The position numbers and the translations under genes are program-made. The notes beneath the pieces were generated by a model. It was not told the DNA's origin, made no database searches, and saw only the letters and a list, made by a program, of their open reading frames with translations. 64,000 nt of DNA, taken from positions 1 through 64,000 of the forward strand of contig JAXGGA010005580.1 in assembly GCA_038373865.1 (NCBI GenBank). The letters run 5' to 3'. This document shows, one piece after another, positions 55,320-64,000 of the stretch; within the stretch, counting starts at the first letter, position 1; every line of letters begins with the position of its first letter. This DNA comes from Uloborus plumipes (taxonomy: Eukaryota > Arthropoda > Arachnida > Araneae > Uloboridae).

Positions 55320-55821
55320 CCCCCGCTTTAGTGTCCCAGTTTTGCTTTACCTAACTGTTAATTTTTAACTGTTTTATGGGTTTTCTGTTAATTTAAATGT
55401 TTGCTGCCCATTCACTCCTTAGACCAGTGACTCCCAACCTAGGGAATAAAATGAGTTCCTGAGGGGTAAAGATGAGTACAAATTATGGATCATCATATCG
55501 CGCCCTTGCTAGAAAAGTGACAAAACTCAAAAAATCCTGAATTTTGTATGAAACGGATCAAAACATTGTGTTCTTTTATGTGGAAAAGTATCATTCCTGA
55601 AGTTTTTGATAGTTTCCGCTTATAGGTAGCATTGACGTAAGTCAACTTAAAATTTAAATATATAAAACGTGGGACAAACTGAAAAATACTATACAGAAAA
55701 CTTAAGTTGTTTATGCATATATTGCATTAAAAGATATCAATGAATATTATTTGCCAAAGACTAATAACAGCTAATCAGAAAGAAACCACTAGTTTTCTTT
55801 TTACACTTCTATAAAATTAGC
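55320..55821. other. Intergenic DNA
   Basis: CAGTGACTCCCAACCTAGGG at 55,425 resembles a common hAT-type end but its partner was not located. Otherwise AT-rich. Confidence 0.4.
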
Positions 55822-56741
55822 CAGTTAACTACTTTTTTTTTAATGTAGCGACTACAAACTACTTTTGAATTGTAGTCGCTACTTCGCTACTTTTTAAAAA
55901 ATAAATAAATAAATAAAACGAATACACCGTTGGAGGATTGACCGAAAAAATTCGAAAAGTGGTTTACATTGATAAATTAACTTATTTGAATTTGGAATAG
56001 AACTAGGAATTTTCTTTGATTTTATTTGTTACTTCTCCTTTTTGTTCCTTTTTTTTGCTAAAATTTGTCCTTTTTAGATTTTTTAAACAATTTTTACGAA
56101 TATTCGCCACAAGAAGGGATTCAAAAGCTGAAATATTGAAAGAATTCAACCTTCAATTTTTTTTAAATGTCTTGCCAAGGAATATTTAGGAACATGAAAA
56201 TTATTTGAAGGAATATAAAAATCATGGTGCCAAATAAACCAATGACATTAAACAGATAGAATGTATTTCGCCAAAATGATGTATCTAAGGATCAGCTCAT
56301 ACTTTTATGGTTCTTATTTCTCATAGAGAGCTTGTTTTTTTCCTTCGCTCTCTTCTTTTTAAATTTTTTTCATTTCTTTATTTATTTGTTTAATTTAAAA
56401 GTAGTTTCCAGAAATCGCTACAAGCTACTATTATTTGTATCGCGCTACTCACTACTCTACTTTTTTTAATAAAAAGTAGTGCGCTACACTACAAACTACA
56501 GTCGAGCCCGCTTAATGGAATAGCCATTTTGCCACGAAAAAATATTCTAATAAGCGGAAGATTCCATTACCCGGGATCAAAACAATGCATTATAGTGGTT
56601 TGGTACCTTGAAAACGTATTACATTAAACGGAATATTCTTTTAACCGATATTCTAATAAGCGGGCTCTACTATACTAAGAAATGTAGCTACTACAGTAGT
56701 TTCGCCACTTGTAGCCAGTAGCGCGCTACTTCCGACCACTG
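55822..56741. mobile_element. hAT-like element rich in GTAGC motifs
   Basis: GTAGCGACTACAAACTAC and AGTCGCTACTTCGCTAC at the left face GCGCTACTCACTACTC and GTAGCGCGCTACTTCC at the right, which ends GGACCACTG-like at 56,741. The left terminus is degraded and no TSD is seen. Contains a nested TA-type MITE at 56,499-56,672. Confidence 0.5.
56499..56672. mobile_element. TA-flanked MITE, CAGTCGAGCCCGC ends
   Basis: 174 bp. Ends CAGTCGAGCCCGCTTAATG and AATAAGCGGGCTCTACTA, flanked by TA (56,497-56,498 and 56,673-56,674). AAATATTCTAATAAGCGG is repeated inside. Pogo/Tigger-like, nested in the GTAGC element. Confidence 0.82.
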
Positions 56742-57175
56742 CTCTGTAGCGAATCGTCATTTGCAGACAGTTTGGAATCTGCATTCTTCAGCCAGGTAGT
56801 ACACCTTTCAAGCGTTATTCTGAAAATGAAAAGTAAAAATGCGCATCAAAAAGTGAAAAAAACTTAGCGGTCAATTAAATTCTGACAAAGGTCCGAAGAG
56901 CATATTATACCTGGTTGGTGAGCGGAGGATGTCCGTTTCCGCTTGTGGTCACTGAACATAGCTTCCGGTATTTTTGCCTCTCTTTTTTTATTCGTTTCCG
57001 ATTGATGCTCGAATTTTTGATTTTGTTTCTCCACCCCCCCCCCCCTCCGTGAATCATTTCATGTTTTTTTTTTTTTTTTTTGTTATTGTTTTTGTATTGT
57101 TGATCCCAAGCATTGAACTTCTAAAGTAGGTTTAAAGCAGTGAGTAACCGCCCCTAAGCAAGGACTAAGGCAGGA
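56742..57175. other. Intergenic DNA, homopolymer-rich
   Basis: A C run near 57,035-57,045 and a T run near 57,065-57,080. Nothing recognised. Confidence 0.4.
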
Positions 57176-57353
57176 ACATGCAATACACCGCCAAGCGGGG
57201 CCGTTCGCGATTGCCAACTCGTGCATTTCGAGCCATGGACTGCAGTTTCGGGCTTCTTATGCACTCATCAGCATGGAATACGAAAGTGAACGAGTTCGAA
57301 ACTGCAGTCCATGGATCGAAATGAACGAGTTGGCGGTGTATTGCATGTTCTAA
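57176..57353. repeat. Penelope-like palindromic fragment
   Basis: GGAACATGCAATACACCGCC at the left is mirrored by GGCGGTGTATTGCATGTTC at the right. An inner pair, GCCATGGACTGCAGTTTCG and CGAAACTGCAGTCCATGG, is also mirrored. The two arms are an inverted duplication of a Penelope-like element end. The minus strand of the left part carries a hammerhead-like motif. No protein-coding remains. Confidence 0.55.
57233..57276 (-). ncRNA. Hammerhead-ribozyme-like motif 1
   Basis: On the minus strand: CCATG, CTGATGAG, a stem-loop, CGAAAC, TGCA, GTC, CATGG. CTGATGA and GAAA are the two conserved core strands, GTC is the preferred cleavage triplet, stem I is five perfect pairs (CCATG/CATGG), and stem III is a minimal stem closed by the TGCA tetraloop. 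Stem II (GTGC/GCCC) has one T-C mismatch. A type I hammerhead with a very short stem III is the form described in Penelope-like retroelements, where it is thought to process the transcript. Activity is untested and the mismatch may weaken it. Confidence 0.68.
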
Positions 57354-57422
57354 AGTAGGTGTTTCTGTGATAAGGTGTGGAAATGATGTGGGCTCAAATG
57401 CGATAGCAAGGGGGGGGGGTTA

Positions 57423-57813
57423 CAGGGGTGGCCGGCAGGGGGGATTATGACGCAAGTTGTTCCTTCAAAATGGGGGGGGGGGGATTTTTAAAAATTATTT
57501 ATTTGTTTAAATTATTTATTAATTTATTTTTTTTAATTTAAATTATTTCTTTATTATTATTTAGGACGCCGTATTATTTATTTATTAATTTATTTTGTGT
57601 GCGCGTGTGTGTGCTCGGAATGTCTGGAAGAGAAAAAAGCGATTTTATTCTGCGCGTAATTCGAACTTTTAAATAAATAAAAAAATAATAGTTATAATTT
57701 AGAAAAATAAATAAAATACAAAAGAAGGGTAAAAATAAAAAGCACAAGAGGGTTGTGAAAAATGAGGGGAGGGGGATTTGCGCCATTGATTCTGGGGGTT
57801 GATGGGTACCCCT
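57423..57813. mobile_element. A-family hAT MITE
   Basis: Starts CAGGGGTGGCCGGCAGGG and ends GTTGATGGGTACCCCT. Keeps TTATGACGCAAGTTG, TCGGAATGTCTGGAAGAG, AAAGCACAAGAGGGTTGTG and TTTGCGCCATTGA. Flanking duplication not clear. Confidence 0.8.
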
Positions 57814-58223
57814 CTGTGTTTCCCATTTTTCAAAAACATTTTTTCCCTGAAACAGTGCGGTCAAAAACATGGAGTGAATTACTGTCTGTTTGCGTTTTGT
57901 GCGCCTGGCAGCCACGGACGCTTCCATCTGAAAAAGAGGAGTTAGGGTTTGGATGCGCACTACCCGATGCCTTCAGCTTGTGTTCGATTACTACTTCCTC
58001 GTTGCTCCCCCCCCCCTATTTCGAGAAAGTCCGAAGAGACTTGGCGCGTGCTCAAATACAGCGGAGGTCGCACGAAAAAAATTTAGACAGTACAGTTTTT
58101 CTTTGTTTTGACGCTCATTTTCTTTGTTAAAAAAATAATCTTAAAATACGCTCTATTTATGTTGAACGAGAGAGAGAGAGAGAGGGGGGGGGGTGGATTA
58201 TATTGCTTGTTTTACACATTCTA
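57814..58223. other. Intergenic DNA
   Basis: An open frame reading in from the MITE end (57,762-58,130) shows no motif. A GA microsatellite followed by a G run lies at 58,169-58,192. Confidence 0.4.
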
Positions 58224-58622
58224 CAGTAAACTCTCGATTATCCGAGATTGTCTCGGGAAAGAAACGAACACAATCACTCGAAAAAGTACGAATTAAAATT
58301 TTGTTTTCTTTATTTTCTTTTCTTGCCCAAGAGTGCGGTGTACTTCATCCAATAAGTTATTTTACCTGGGCGTTATCGAAAGTACCACTTCTTGATAGAT
58401 TTTACGTGCTTGAGAACCTCAAATACAAATACTTTTTTATGCTGTACCTATCGTTACTGTTTGTACACACCACGTTTTAAGTGTAATGCAATTATTTTTA
58501 AGCAGAAAACTTTTTTTTGTCCGTTGTACCCCTTAATTTATGTTGTTTTCGGATTATCCGCGATTTTCGTTATCCGCGATACGCGTGCCACCCAATTCCG
58601 CGAATAATCGGGAGTGTTTCGA
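58224..58622. mobile_element. pogo/Tigger-type MITE, second copy
   Basis: Starts CAGTAAACTCTCGATTATCC after TA and ends near AATAATCGGGAGTGTTTCG. Shares GTTATCCGCGATACGCGTG, CTTGAGAACCTCAAATACA and GTTTGTACACACCACG with 10,509-10,819. Non-autonomous. Confidence 0.78.
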
Positions 58623-59303
58623 TACACGAAAAACCATGCTCGTAATGCTCTGTGCGAATTTCGACGAAGTTCAACGATCCTCACATTCATATTTTGAGAG
58701 CCGATTTGATGCAAGCAGTTTTTTATTAATTTATTTCAGGTTCTTTGTTCTATCGGAAATGAAGTTGTATTTTGCATTTCCGATACATTTCAAAAAAAAA
58801 TTTAATAAATGTGTATCTCTTTCATTTTCAGATTGAAATTCTTAACGCACTCAAACTTCAATGGTGGAAAAAATGCAAACAATTACTGTGCGAAAATTCC
58901 ATCACTGTTTGGACTAGCACAATGTCAGGAGCAACCGTCTTTTGAAGGAACCTTTTTTTCGGAAGTTCAAAATTGTATGCTTCGACGAGAACTGGTTTGG
59001 GGGAAGAAAGAAAAGACAACTATGCGGCCGCTCTTCTGTCCGTGAAGGAGTGCCAGAATCGCAAATGAATTCTTTTTTTGGCGGCGTTACACGTAAGTCT
59101 TTTTTTTTTTTTTTTCATTTCTCTTATGATAGTTCCATTTACATTTTTTTTTTTTTTTGTTCAATCCAGAATTGTTCAAAATGTTTGTTTACCAGCAAAC
59201 AAACTGTTTTTTTTTTCCCTTACGACTTCAAATTTCTGGCATCAGCTAAATCTGTGCTCTCATGTTGGTTAAATCTGCTAACTGTTTCTAAAATCTAAGA
59301 AAA
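58623..59303. other. Intergenic DNA, nothing recognised
   Basis: Several overlapping plus-strand open frames, rich in F from T homopolymers (59,100-59,215). No family motif. Confidence 0.35.
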
Positions 59304-59901
59304 CAGTGCCGCCTATTAAAATCACATTTGTTCCGAGGATATTTGATTTCATTAAGTGGCTGATTTTATAAACCGGCATACATAAAATTACCAAAAAGAA
59401 AAGGTTTTAAAGTTTTAACAAAGTAAAAACTAAATTAATTACTATTATTTATATTTTATATTAAGTTAATTAAAACACAATTCGAATTTTACTTATATGT
59501 AAAGAGTATATTTTTTTAATTGCACAAGGGTTTTAAAATATTGACTTGTTGTTTGAGAAATAGAATTTGAAAGTAAAGATCATTCTTAAATCTTGACGTT
59601 AAGGCATGTTTTTCTAGCGAACGATTTTTACTCAAACTGAATGATATAAACTGTCAACCTCTGTAATTTTGAAGAGAAAGAAAATTCTGGTTTTATTCAG
59701 ACAAGAAAAAGCGTGAACCCCCCCCCCCCCCCGTTTTTAACATATACTCCCCAAAAACTTGATTATATAAAACGGTGCTAATGATTTTATTAAAGTATGT
59801 TTTTTACATGTTTTGATATAGTACTGATTCTGTTCTTCCAATTTTGATTTTATAAAGCGGCTGATTTTATAATCCAGTGATTTTATTAGTGGCGGGCACT
59901 G
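59304..59901. mobile_element. 598 bp MITE, CAGTGCCGCC ends
   Basis: Ends CAGTGCCGCCTATTAAAATC and GATTTTATTAGTGGCGGGCACTG with TA after the right end. GGCTGATTTTATAAxCC motifs near both ends are inner inverted repeats. Pogo/Tigger-like from the CAGT end and TA. Non-coding; a fragment is at 50,860-50,910. Confidence 0.72.
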
Positions 59902-59915
59902 TATTACTGATACTA

Positions 59916-60024
59916 CTATCGGCCCCGCTTAAACGAATTGCGTCTATGTCATCGGTTCCAAGATTTTTTATTCGTATAAGCGGGGTATTCGTTTATCCGT
60001 TACCCGATTAAGCGGGGACAACAG
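59916..60024. mobile_element. D-family MITE, short copy
   Basis: CTATCGGCCCCGCTTAAACG to TTAAGCGGGGACAACAG, with TA on both sides (59,914-59,915 and 60,025-60,026). An internal deletion derivative of the 175 bp form at 43,116. Confidence 0.85.
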
Positions 60025-60039
60025 TATGTCCAGGTTAGT

Positions 60040-60190
60040 CGGAAACTAGAGGTCGGGGCTCGGCCTTTTGGGGACCCGGCACGGATTTGGAGTTGTTTTA
60101 TTGTAATAAGTTTTATGGGGAAAGAGGATGCTGGAGACCAAACTGACAAGGGACCCACCGTGGCTCTCGGCGGCCCTGTTTTCAGTAAAC
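60040..60190 (+). repeat. Interspersed repeat, copy of 19.13 kb
   Basis: See 19,131-19,260. Here GGGGACCCGGCACGG precedes the shared AAGTTTTATGGGG block; unclassified. Confidence 0.65.
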
Positions 60191-60491
60191 TACCGTTTGA
60201 ACTTTTTTCTAAAAACATATTGAGCTTAAGAAGTGTTTTTTTTTTTTTTTTTTTGAAAATTCGTGTTAAAGTTGGCTGAAAAGAAAAGTTAAATCAAATC
60301 ACATCTTACAACTAAATTAAAAAAATAGATAAATATTAAATAAATAACCTAAAATTTGTTTCTAACAAAGTTTTTGCAATCAAGAATTGCAGCCAATTAT
60401 TTACTGTATGTTTCTAAAAGTTGTATTGTTGCACATTAAGTTTTCAAATTCATAATTTTTATTCGTTTTTAATCTCTATCTTTGTCTCTTC
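60191..60491. other. Short intergenic gap
   Basis: A T run near 60,236-60,254; nothing else recognised. Confidence 0.4.
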
Positions 60492-61441
60492 TCTACTAAT
60501 AATAAAGCTGAAGGTGGGCGTGTCTGTCTGTCTGTGACCCGCGTAAACCGCTTGATCGATTTTCTTAAAATTTGGCACAAAATTAGTTCGTGTCATGGGT
60601 GTGTGCGTCTCGAAGCGTTTTTTTGAAAATTCGATTTTGTTCTTTTCTGCTCTGTCAAGCTCATTTTTCACATAAATGTGATGAAATGGGAGAGAAATAT
60701 TTCATATAATTTTTCAAATTTTAAGTCATTCAAAAGCTTAGAATTTTCTGCTAAAAATGATATCAATTAGAAGTTTCTACGAGCGTTAGAAGAGCTGTAA
60801 TAATTGTTCATAGAATCCTGGAAATTCAAGACTTACCTTGTGCAAAGCGAGTCAAACGATTCTAAAATGGTTAAGCTCGAGAATAAAATTTGAAAATAAA
60901 GATAAAATGAATTATTTTCTCTACGGAAATTAACTTTTTATGTTGTTACCATGGTTACGTTTTTGTTCCTTTTTTTTGTTTCGTTCTTTTTCCCTTAATA
61001 ATTTTCAAAATATATTTGTTTTTGTAGCAATCCAAACTCCTAGCCTCATTAAAATGAGTTATTTAACTGTTGAAAAAATCGTCTGTTTTTATTTTCTCAG
61101 CTTTTAAGGAATTAAAACTCGGTAAATTATAAAAATATCGTATAAATTGCGATATTGCAACGTTCTTTTCCAAATGCTTCATTTCGGAAAATGTATTATA
61201 TTGCTTTTAAAGCTAGAAAAGAAAAACTTTCTTCTTCTTTTAAACTTTGGTAAGATTTATGTTGGTTTCTTTGAGCAACCAAAATTGTTCTGTTTTTCTC
61301 TTTTGGCTTATTTTCATATCATACTTTTAAGGAGTTATAGTTGAATTATAACTAAAATAGAGTATTCTTTCTGCTATATCAATTATTTAACAAATGAGCT
61401 TTTAATTTATTCCACGGGCAAAGCCGTGCGGTTACCGCTGG
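60492..61441 (+). mobile_element. Helitron-like non-autonomous element
   Basis: Starts TCTACTAATAATAAAG followed by TGTCTGTCTGTCTGTG and TAAACCGCTTGATCG, and ends CACGGGCAAAGCCGTGCGGTTACCGCTGG with T after it. A 5' TC and a 3' hairpin (CACGGGC/GCCGTG) just before CTRR fit a Helitron. The body is AT-rich and has no Rep/Helicase. The expected 5' flanking A is absent, which lowers confidence. A Penelope or other retroelement end is the alternative. Confidence 0.5.
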
Positions 61442-61489
61442 TATCAAAATAAAACGTGTTATCCACGTTAATTAATTTTATAGTTTTAA

Positions 61490-62188
61490 GGGGGTCTGGG
61501 ACACAAAAATCGTCAACTTTTGCATTTTTTTTTATTATTTCAAAAAAAATTCTGTTTTCTTCTCTTTAAAATGAGGTTTTAATCTTGTTCCTATCTTAGT
61601 TAGAACGGAAGATATTATAATTTAATGTTAGCCGTCAGGCAACTGTTGACACAGCAATGAGTTCCCTTAAAATGCGTTTTTCGCCATGATGCAATTTTTC
61701 CGGATCTTTTGAATTCAAATTCTTATAACTCAAGAACTAATAAGGATAACGTTCCGAAATTTGGAGAACAACTTTTTCAAACAGTTTACTTGAATTTCTA
61801 TTCGGCAAATTTAAAAAAAAAAAATTTGTTCAAAAAATATGACTTTTTGAAAAAAAAGTACCTTTGAATTTTTAGAAATTTTTACTTAAATATTTTTAAT
61901 TTTTTTTAAAATTATTATTTTTAAAATTGCCGAATAGAAATTAAAGCTTATATATTTGTGTTTATATTGAAGAAAAAAAATGAAAATTGTTCAAGAATAT
62001 TTTTAGTTTTTGCGATTTAAAGCGACCCCCCTTTTTTGAAAAAAAATTAAATTAAAAAATTGAAAAAAAATTTTTTTTGTCATGTATGTGATGATTTTGC
62101 TTATTAAACAGATGGTGAATTAGCGTAAAAAATTTCAAAATTCTAAACTGTTTAATAAATTTTTTTTCAAGATGTGTCCCAGACCCCC
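61490..62188. mobile_element. TTAA-flanked MITE
   Basis: 699 bp with ends GGGGGTCTGGGACAC and GTGTCCCAGACCCCC, exactly inverse, flanked by TTAA on both sides (61,486-61,489 and 62,189-62,192). A TTAA target is used by piggyBac and Kolobok elements; the G-rich end does not decide between them. Long T/A runs inside, no transposase. Confidence 0.85.
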
Positions 62189-62192
62189 TTAA

Positions 62193-62664
62193 GGCTTCTT
62201 ACGAGCTAATATTTATCATCTGCATCATTGTTTACAATTAATATATATATATTTTTCAACTATATTTTTTAGTGACAATCCTTGATTTTATTTATTATCG
62301 TTTGTTGTGAGAAATTTTTTTTTTTTTTGTTTATTCTATGCTAAAAAAGATTAATGTATGTATGCAAACATTATTGATTACAAATTATTCTTTTTTTTTT
62401 AAGTTGACTACAATAGTTTCTGGACGACTTAATTTGCTTTTTGATGGATAATTTGCATTTTAAAGCAACTTTTTTGTGAATTATTAGAACTTGGAACACA
62501 TGTCAAATTGAGGATAATTTTTCTATCCAGCATTCTAGAATTTTTTAGTGTAGTTGAACTTGTGGGTTTCATTGCTCGCCAAATTTATTTCAAGCATACG
62601 CCAAGAAGAAATATATTATCAACGAAAAAAAAAAACGGATAGAAAATCAACTACGGTCAACTGA
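62193..62664. other. AT-rich intergenic DNA
   Basis: T and A homopolymers near 62,318-62,330, 62,392-62,400 and 62,625-62,635. Nothing recognised. Confidence 0.4.
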
Positions 62665-62973
62665 GAACAAGAAGAAGTTCATAATTGCTCAAAAAAGAAC
62701 AAAAAAGGTATCGAAGATTTAAAAGAATATACTAATGATTATTTTCAAACGAGAATGGAACAAAGTACTAAATTTAAGAGAAGAGAGTTTTATGATTATG
62801 AATTACACAATATATGGAAATCGTACATTCCATTAGAAAATGTCTGACATGCTGTTCGATGTCAAATGAAACTTCTCCAGCGCTTACAAATTGAGCATGG
62901 AGAAAATATTCGCGATTGGTTGATGGCGATTACAAGTCTGTGCAACTTCTTAACAAAAATGAGAATTGCTTAA
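62665..62973 (+). pseudogene. Coding-like remnant of unknown family
   Basis: One frame is open for about 103 codons except for a TGA at 62,845-62,847, in very AT-rich DNA where stops should be frequent. It reads KGIEDLKEYTNDYFQTRMEQ and FYDYELHNIWKSYIPLENV before the stop, and HAVRCQMKLLQRLQIEHGEN then IRDWLMAI after it, ending at TAA. It is basic and predicted helical, with no catalytic motif I recognise. Another in-frame stop lies just upstream (62,662-62,664), so it is an exon piece or transposon scrap. I cannot name the family. Confidence 0.4.
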
Positions 62974-63256
62974 AATAACTCATCTAATGGCTGATAAAGG
63001 TAAAAATAGTCAATTTGAAATTACTCTCTGGTATATCCATTTGTTGGAGTTCTCATTCTGGCATTTGTAGCAAACTTAAACCCGAAATTGAAGTATAATT
63101 TGACTCTAAAGAAAATGTCTCTCTCTCTCTTTTTTTAATTAGTCATTTACGTAATTACTATTTTATACAAGTCATTTTTCTACAAGTTTTAGATAAGCGT
63201 TAAAAGGGAGGAGTGGGGAGGGGACATAATGAAATATAAGAAACATGGCTGCTATT
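62974..63256. other. Short intergenic gap
   Basis: A CT microsatellite at 63,118-63,131. Nothing else recognised. Confidence 0.4.
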
Positions 63257-63423
63257 ATTAGTTAAGGATTCCGGGCTGTTGTGCCGTGGTCTGAATGGCT
63301 TTAATCCATACGTTTCGATCGCAACTGCGGCGGTCATCTTCAAAGGTGGTCATCTTCAAGATCGAAACGTATGGATTAAAGCTATTCAGACCACGGCACA
63401 ACAGCCCGGAATCCTTAACTAAT
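63257..63423. repeat. 64-bp-arm palindrome, Penelope-like
   Basis: Arms 63,257-63,320 and 63,360-63,423 are inverse with one mismatch: ATTAGTTAAGGATTCCGG at the left and CCGGAATCCTTAACTAAT at the right. The 39 bp loop contains GGTCATCTTCAA twice. Just outside, ACCGGCCGTGAAAGCCTTC at 63,430-63,448 is a phrase I associate with Penelope-like element ends. No protein. Confidence 0.75.
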
Positions 63424-63716
63424 ATTTACACCGGCCGTGAAAGCCTTCATTCTTACATGGCTGCTATTGTTAGTGGGCCCATGTTTAGAATATTAGATGG
63501 ATAGGTTTCGCTTTGCTACTTGAAATAAATGTAGTGTAGATCTTAATATTGCTTTTTGTTAAACTTAAAACTACAAGGAAACACTTTTTGACTGATGTGT
63601 TGTGAGTTAGTAAGCTAATACTTTTTTTTTTTTTTTTGCTGTCAGTTTTTTTTTTTTTTTTTGTCACTCTTTGCTTTTATAAGAGAATATCTGCCTCCAG
63701 CTCGGTTACTTTCTAT
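63424..63716. other. Penelope-like flank and T runs
   Basis: ACATGGCTGCTATTGTTAG at 63,457-63,475 duplicates ACATGGCTGCTATTATTAG at 63,243-63,261. Long T runs at 63,621-63,638 and 63,646-63,662. Confidence 0.45.
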
Positions 63717-63718
63717 TT

Positions 63719-63760
63719 CGGACTGATGAGTGCACATGCGGACGAAACTGCAATCTCTGG
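63719..63760 (+). ncRNA. Hammerhead-ribozyme-like motif 2, degenerate
   Basis: CGGA, CTGATGAG, a stem-loop, CGAAAC, TGCA, ATC, TCTGG. Both core strands are present, stem I is four pairs (CGGA/TCTG, one G-T), and stem II GTGC/GGAC has one mismatch. The cleavage triplet position reads ATC instead of GTC, which breaks the stem III closing pair, so it is probably inactive. It resembles motif 1 in layout and loop. Confidence 0.5.
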
Positions 63761-64000
63761 ATGGAATTACCCAGTTTGCGGTACACTGCAACATTTTTTT
63801 TTTTTTTTTAATTTAAGGTGAGAGAGGAGAGGGGTCAATTTAGATATGCAGGAATTTGTATAGAATTGTTTTCAAGAGAATGCCCCCGGCACGATTTTCA
63901 ATTTAAATCTCAAGTTCTTGTATTGCAAAACAATGATGTCAGGGGTCAATCCAGGATATTTGACTAAGGTCCTGTTTTTGGAATTTTGTGAAAACTAATT
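63761..64000. other. Window end, nothing recognised
   Basis: A T run at 63,795-63,808, then unremarkable sequence to the edge. Confidence 0.4.

Noticed and set aside
57424..57960. Open frames through A-family and neighbouring DNA
   Set aside because: They follow repeat boundaries and simple runs; no conserved motif.
63257..63423. Third hammerhead ribozyme in the 63.3 kb palindrome
   Set aside because: CGAAAC is present after GAT, but there is no CTGATGA strand; only a loosely similar GAAGATGAC, so the core is absent.

Overview
The window looks like heterochromatic or intergenic DNA from an animal nuclear genome, most likely an arthropod and plausibly an arachnid. The reasons are its AT-rich background, the absence of bacterial gene density or operons, tRNA-headed SINE-like repeats, and very many Tc1/mariner, hAT, pogo-like, Harbinger-like and Helitron-like remnants. 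The Tc1 copy at 40.1-41.6 kb ends in a protein tail of a kind common in spider Tc1 copies (recalled, not searched). I see no intact host gene. Nearly all recognisable coding sequence is decayed transposase.

Layout. 0-8 kb: a complete hAT element (3,081-5,973, target-site duplication AATCTGGG) with a frameshifted transposase, flanked by inverted ~100 bp blocks and Helitron-like ends, then a SINE with a tRNA-Thr-like head. 8-13 kb: small non-autonomous DNA elements, including a 170 bp element nested in a ~470 bp one, and a mariner-like transposase scrap. 13.4-17 kb: a second hAT element (TSD GTTGCTAC) whose dying transposase runs into a ~2.3 kb palindrome. 17.3-18.7 kb: another foldback, with a Harbinger-type insert in one arm. 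19-22.6 kb: more hAT-type MITEs.

22.7-27.9 kb is the strangest part. The plus strand is essentially free of G for about 4.8 kb and holds about 3 kb made only of A and C. The three >1,000-residue reading frames on the minus strand there are artefacts of that composition, since every stop codon needs an A. It may be a real degenerate satellite or an assembly or base-calling artefact.

28-48 kb: a long hAT-like element (27,918-30,190), a pogo-like element, a 1.4 kb hAT-type element with repeated GGGTTTTT-type ends, a Harbinger MITE copy, a dead Tc1 element and several MITE copies. 48-64 kb: a 1.77 kb hAT-type element inserted in a TA-type MITE, more MITEs, a TTAA-flanked element, a Helitron-like element, and Penelope-like scraps carrying two hammerhead-ribozyme-like motifs (57.23-57.28 kb minus, 63.72-63.76 kb plus).

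Nothing here forms a pathway. The organising principle is successive transposon insertion, and many insertions can be ordered because the target-site duplications and empty sites are still readable.
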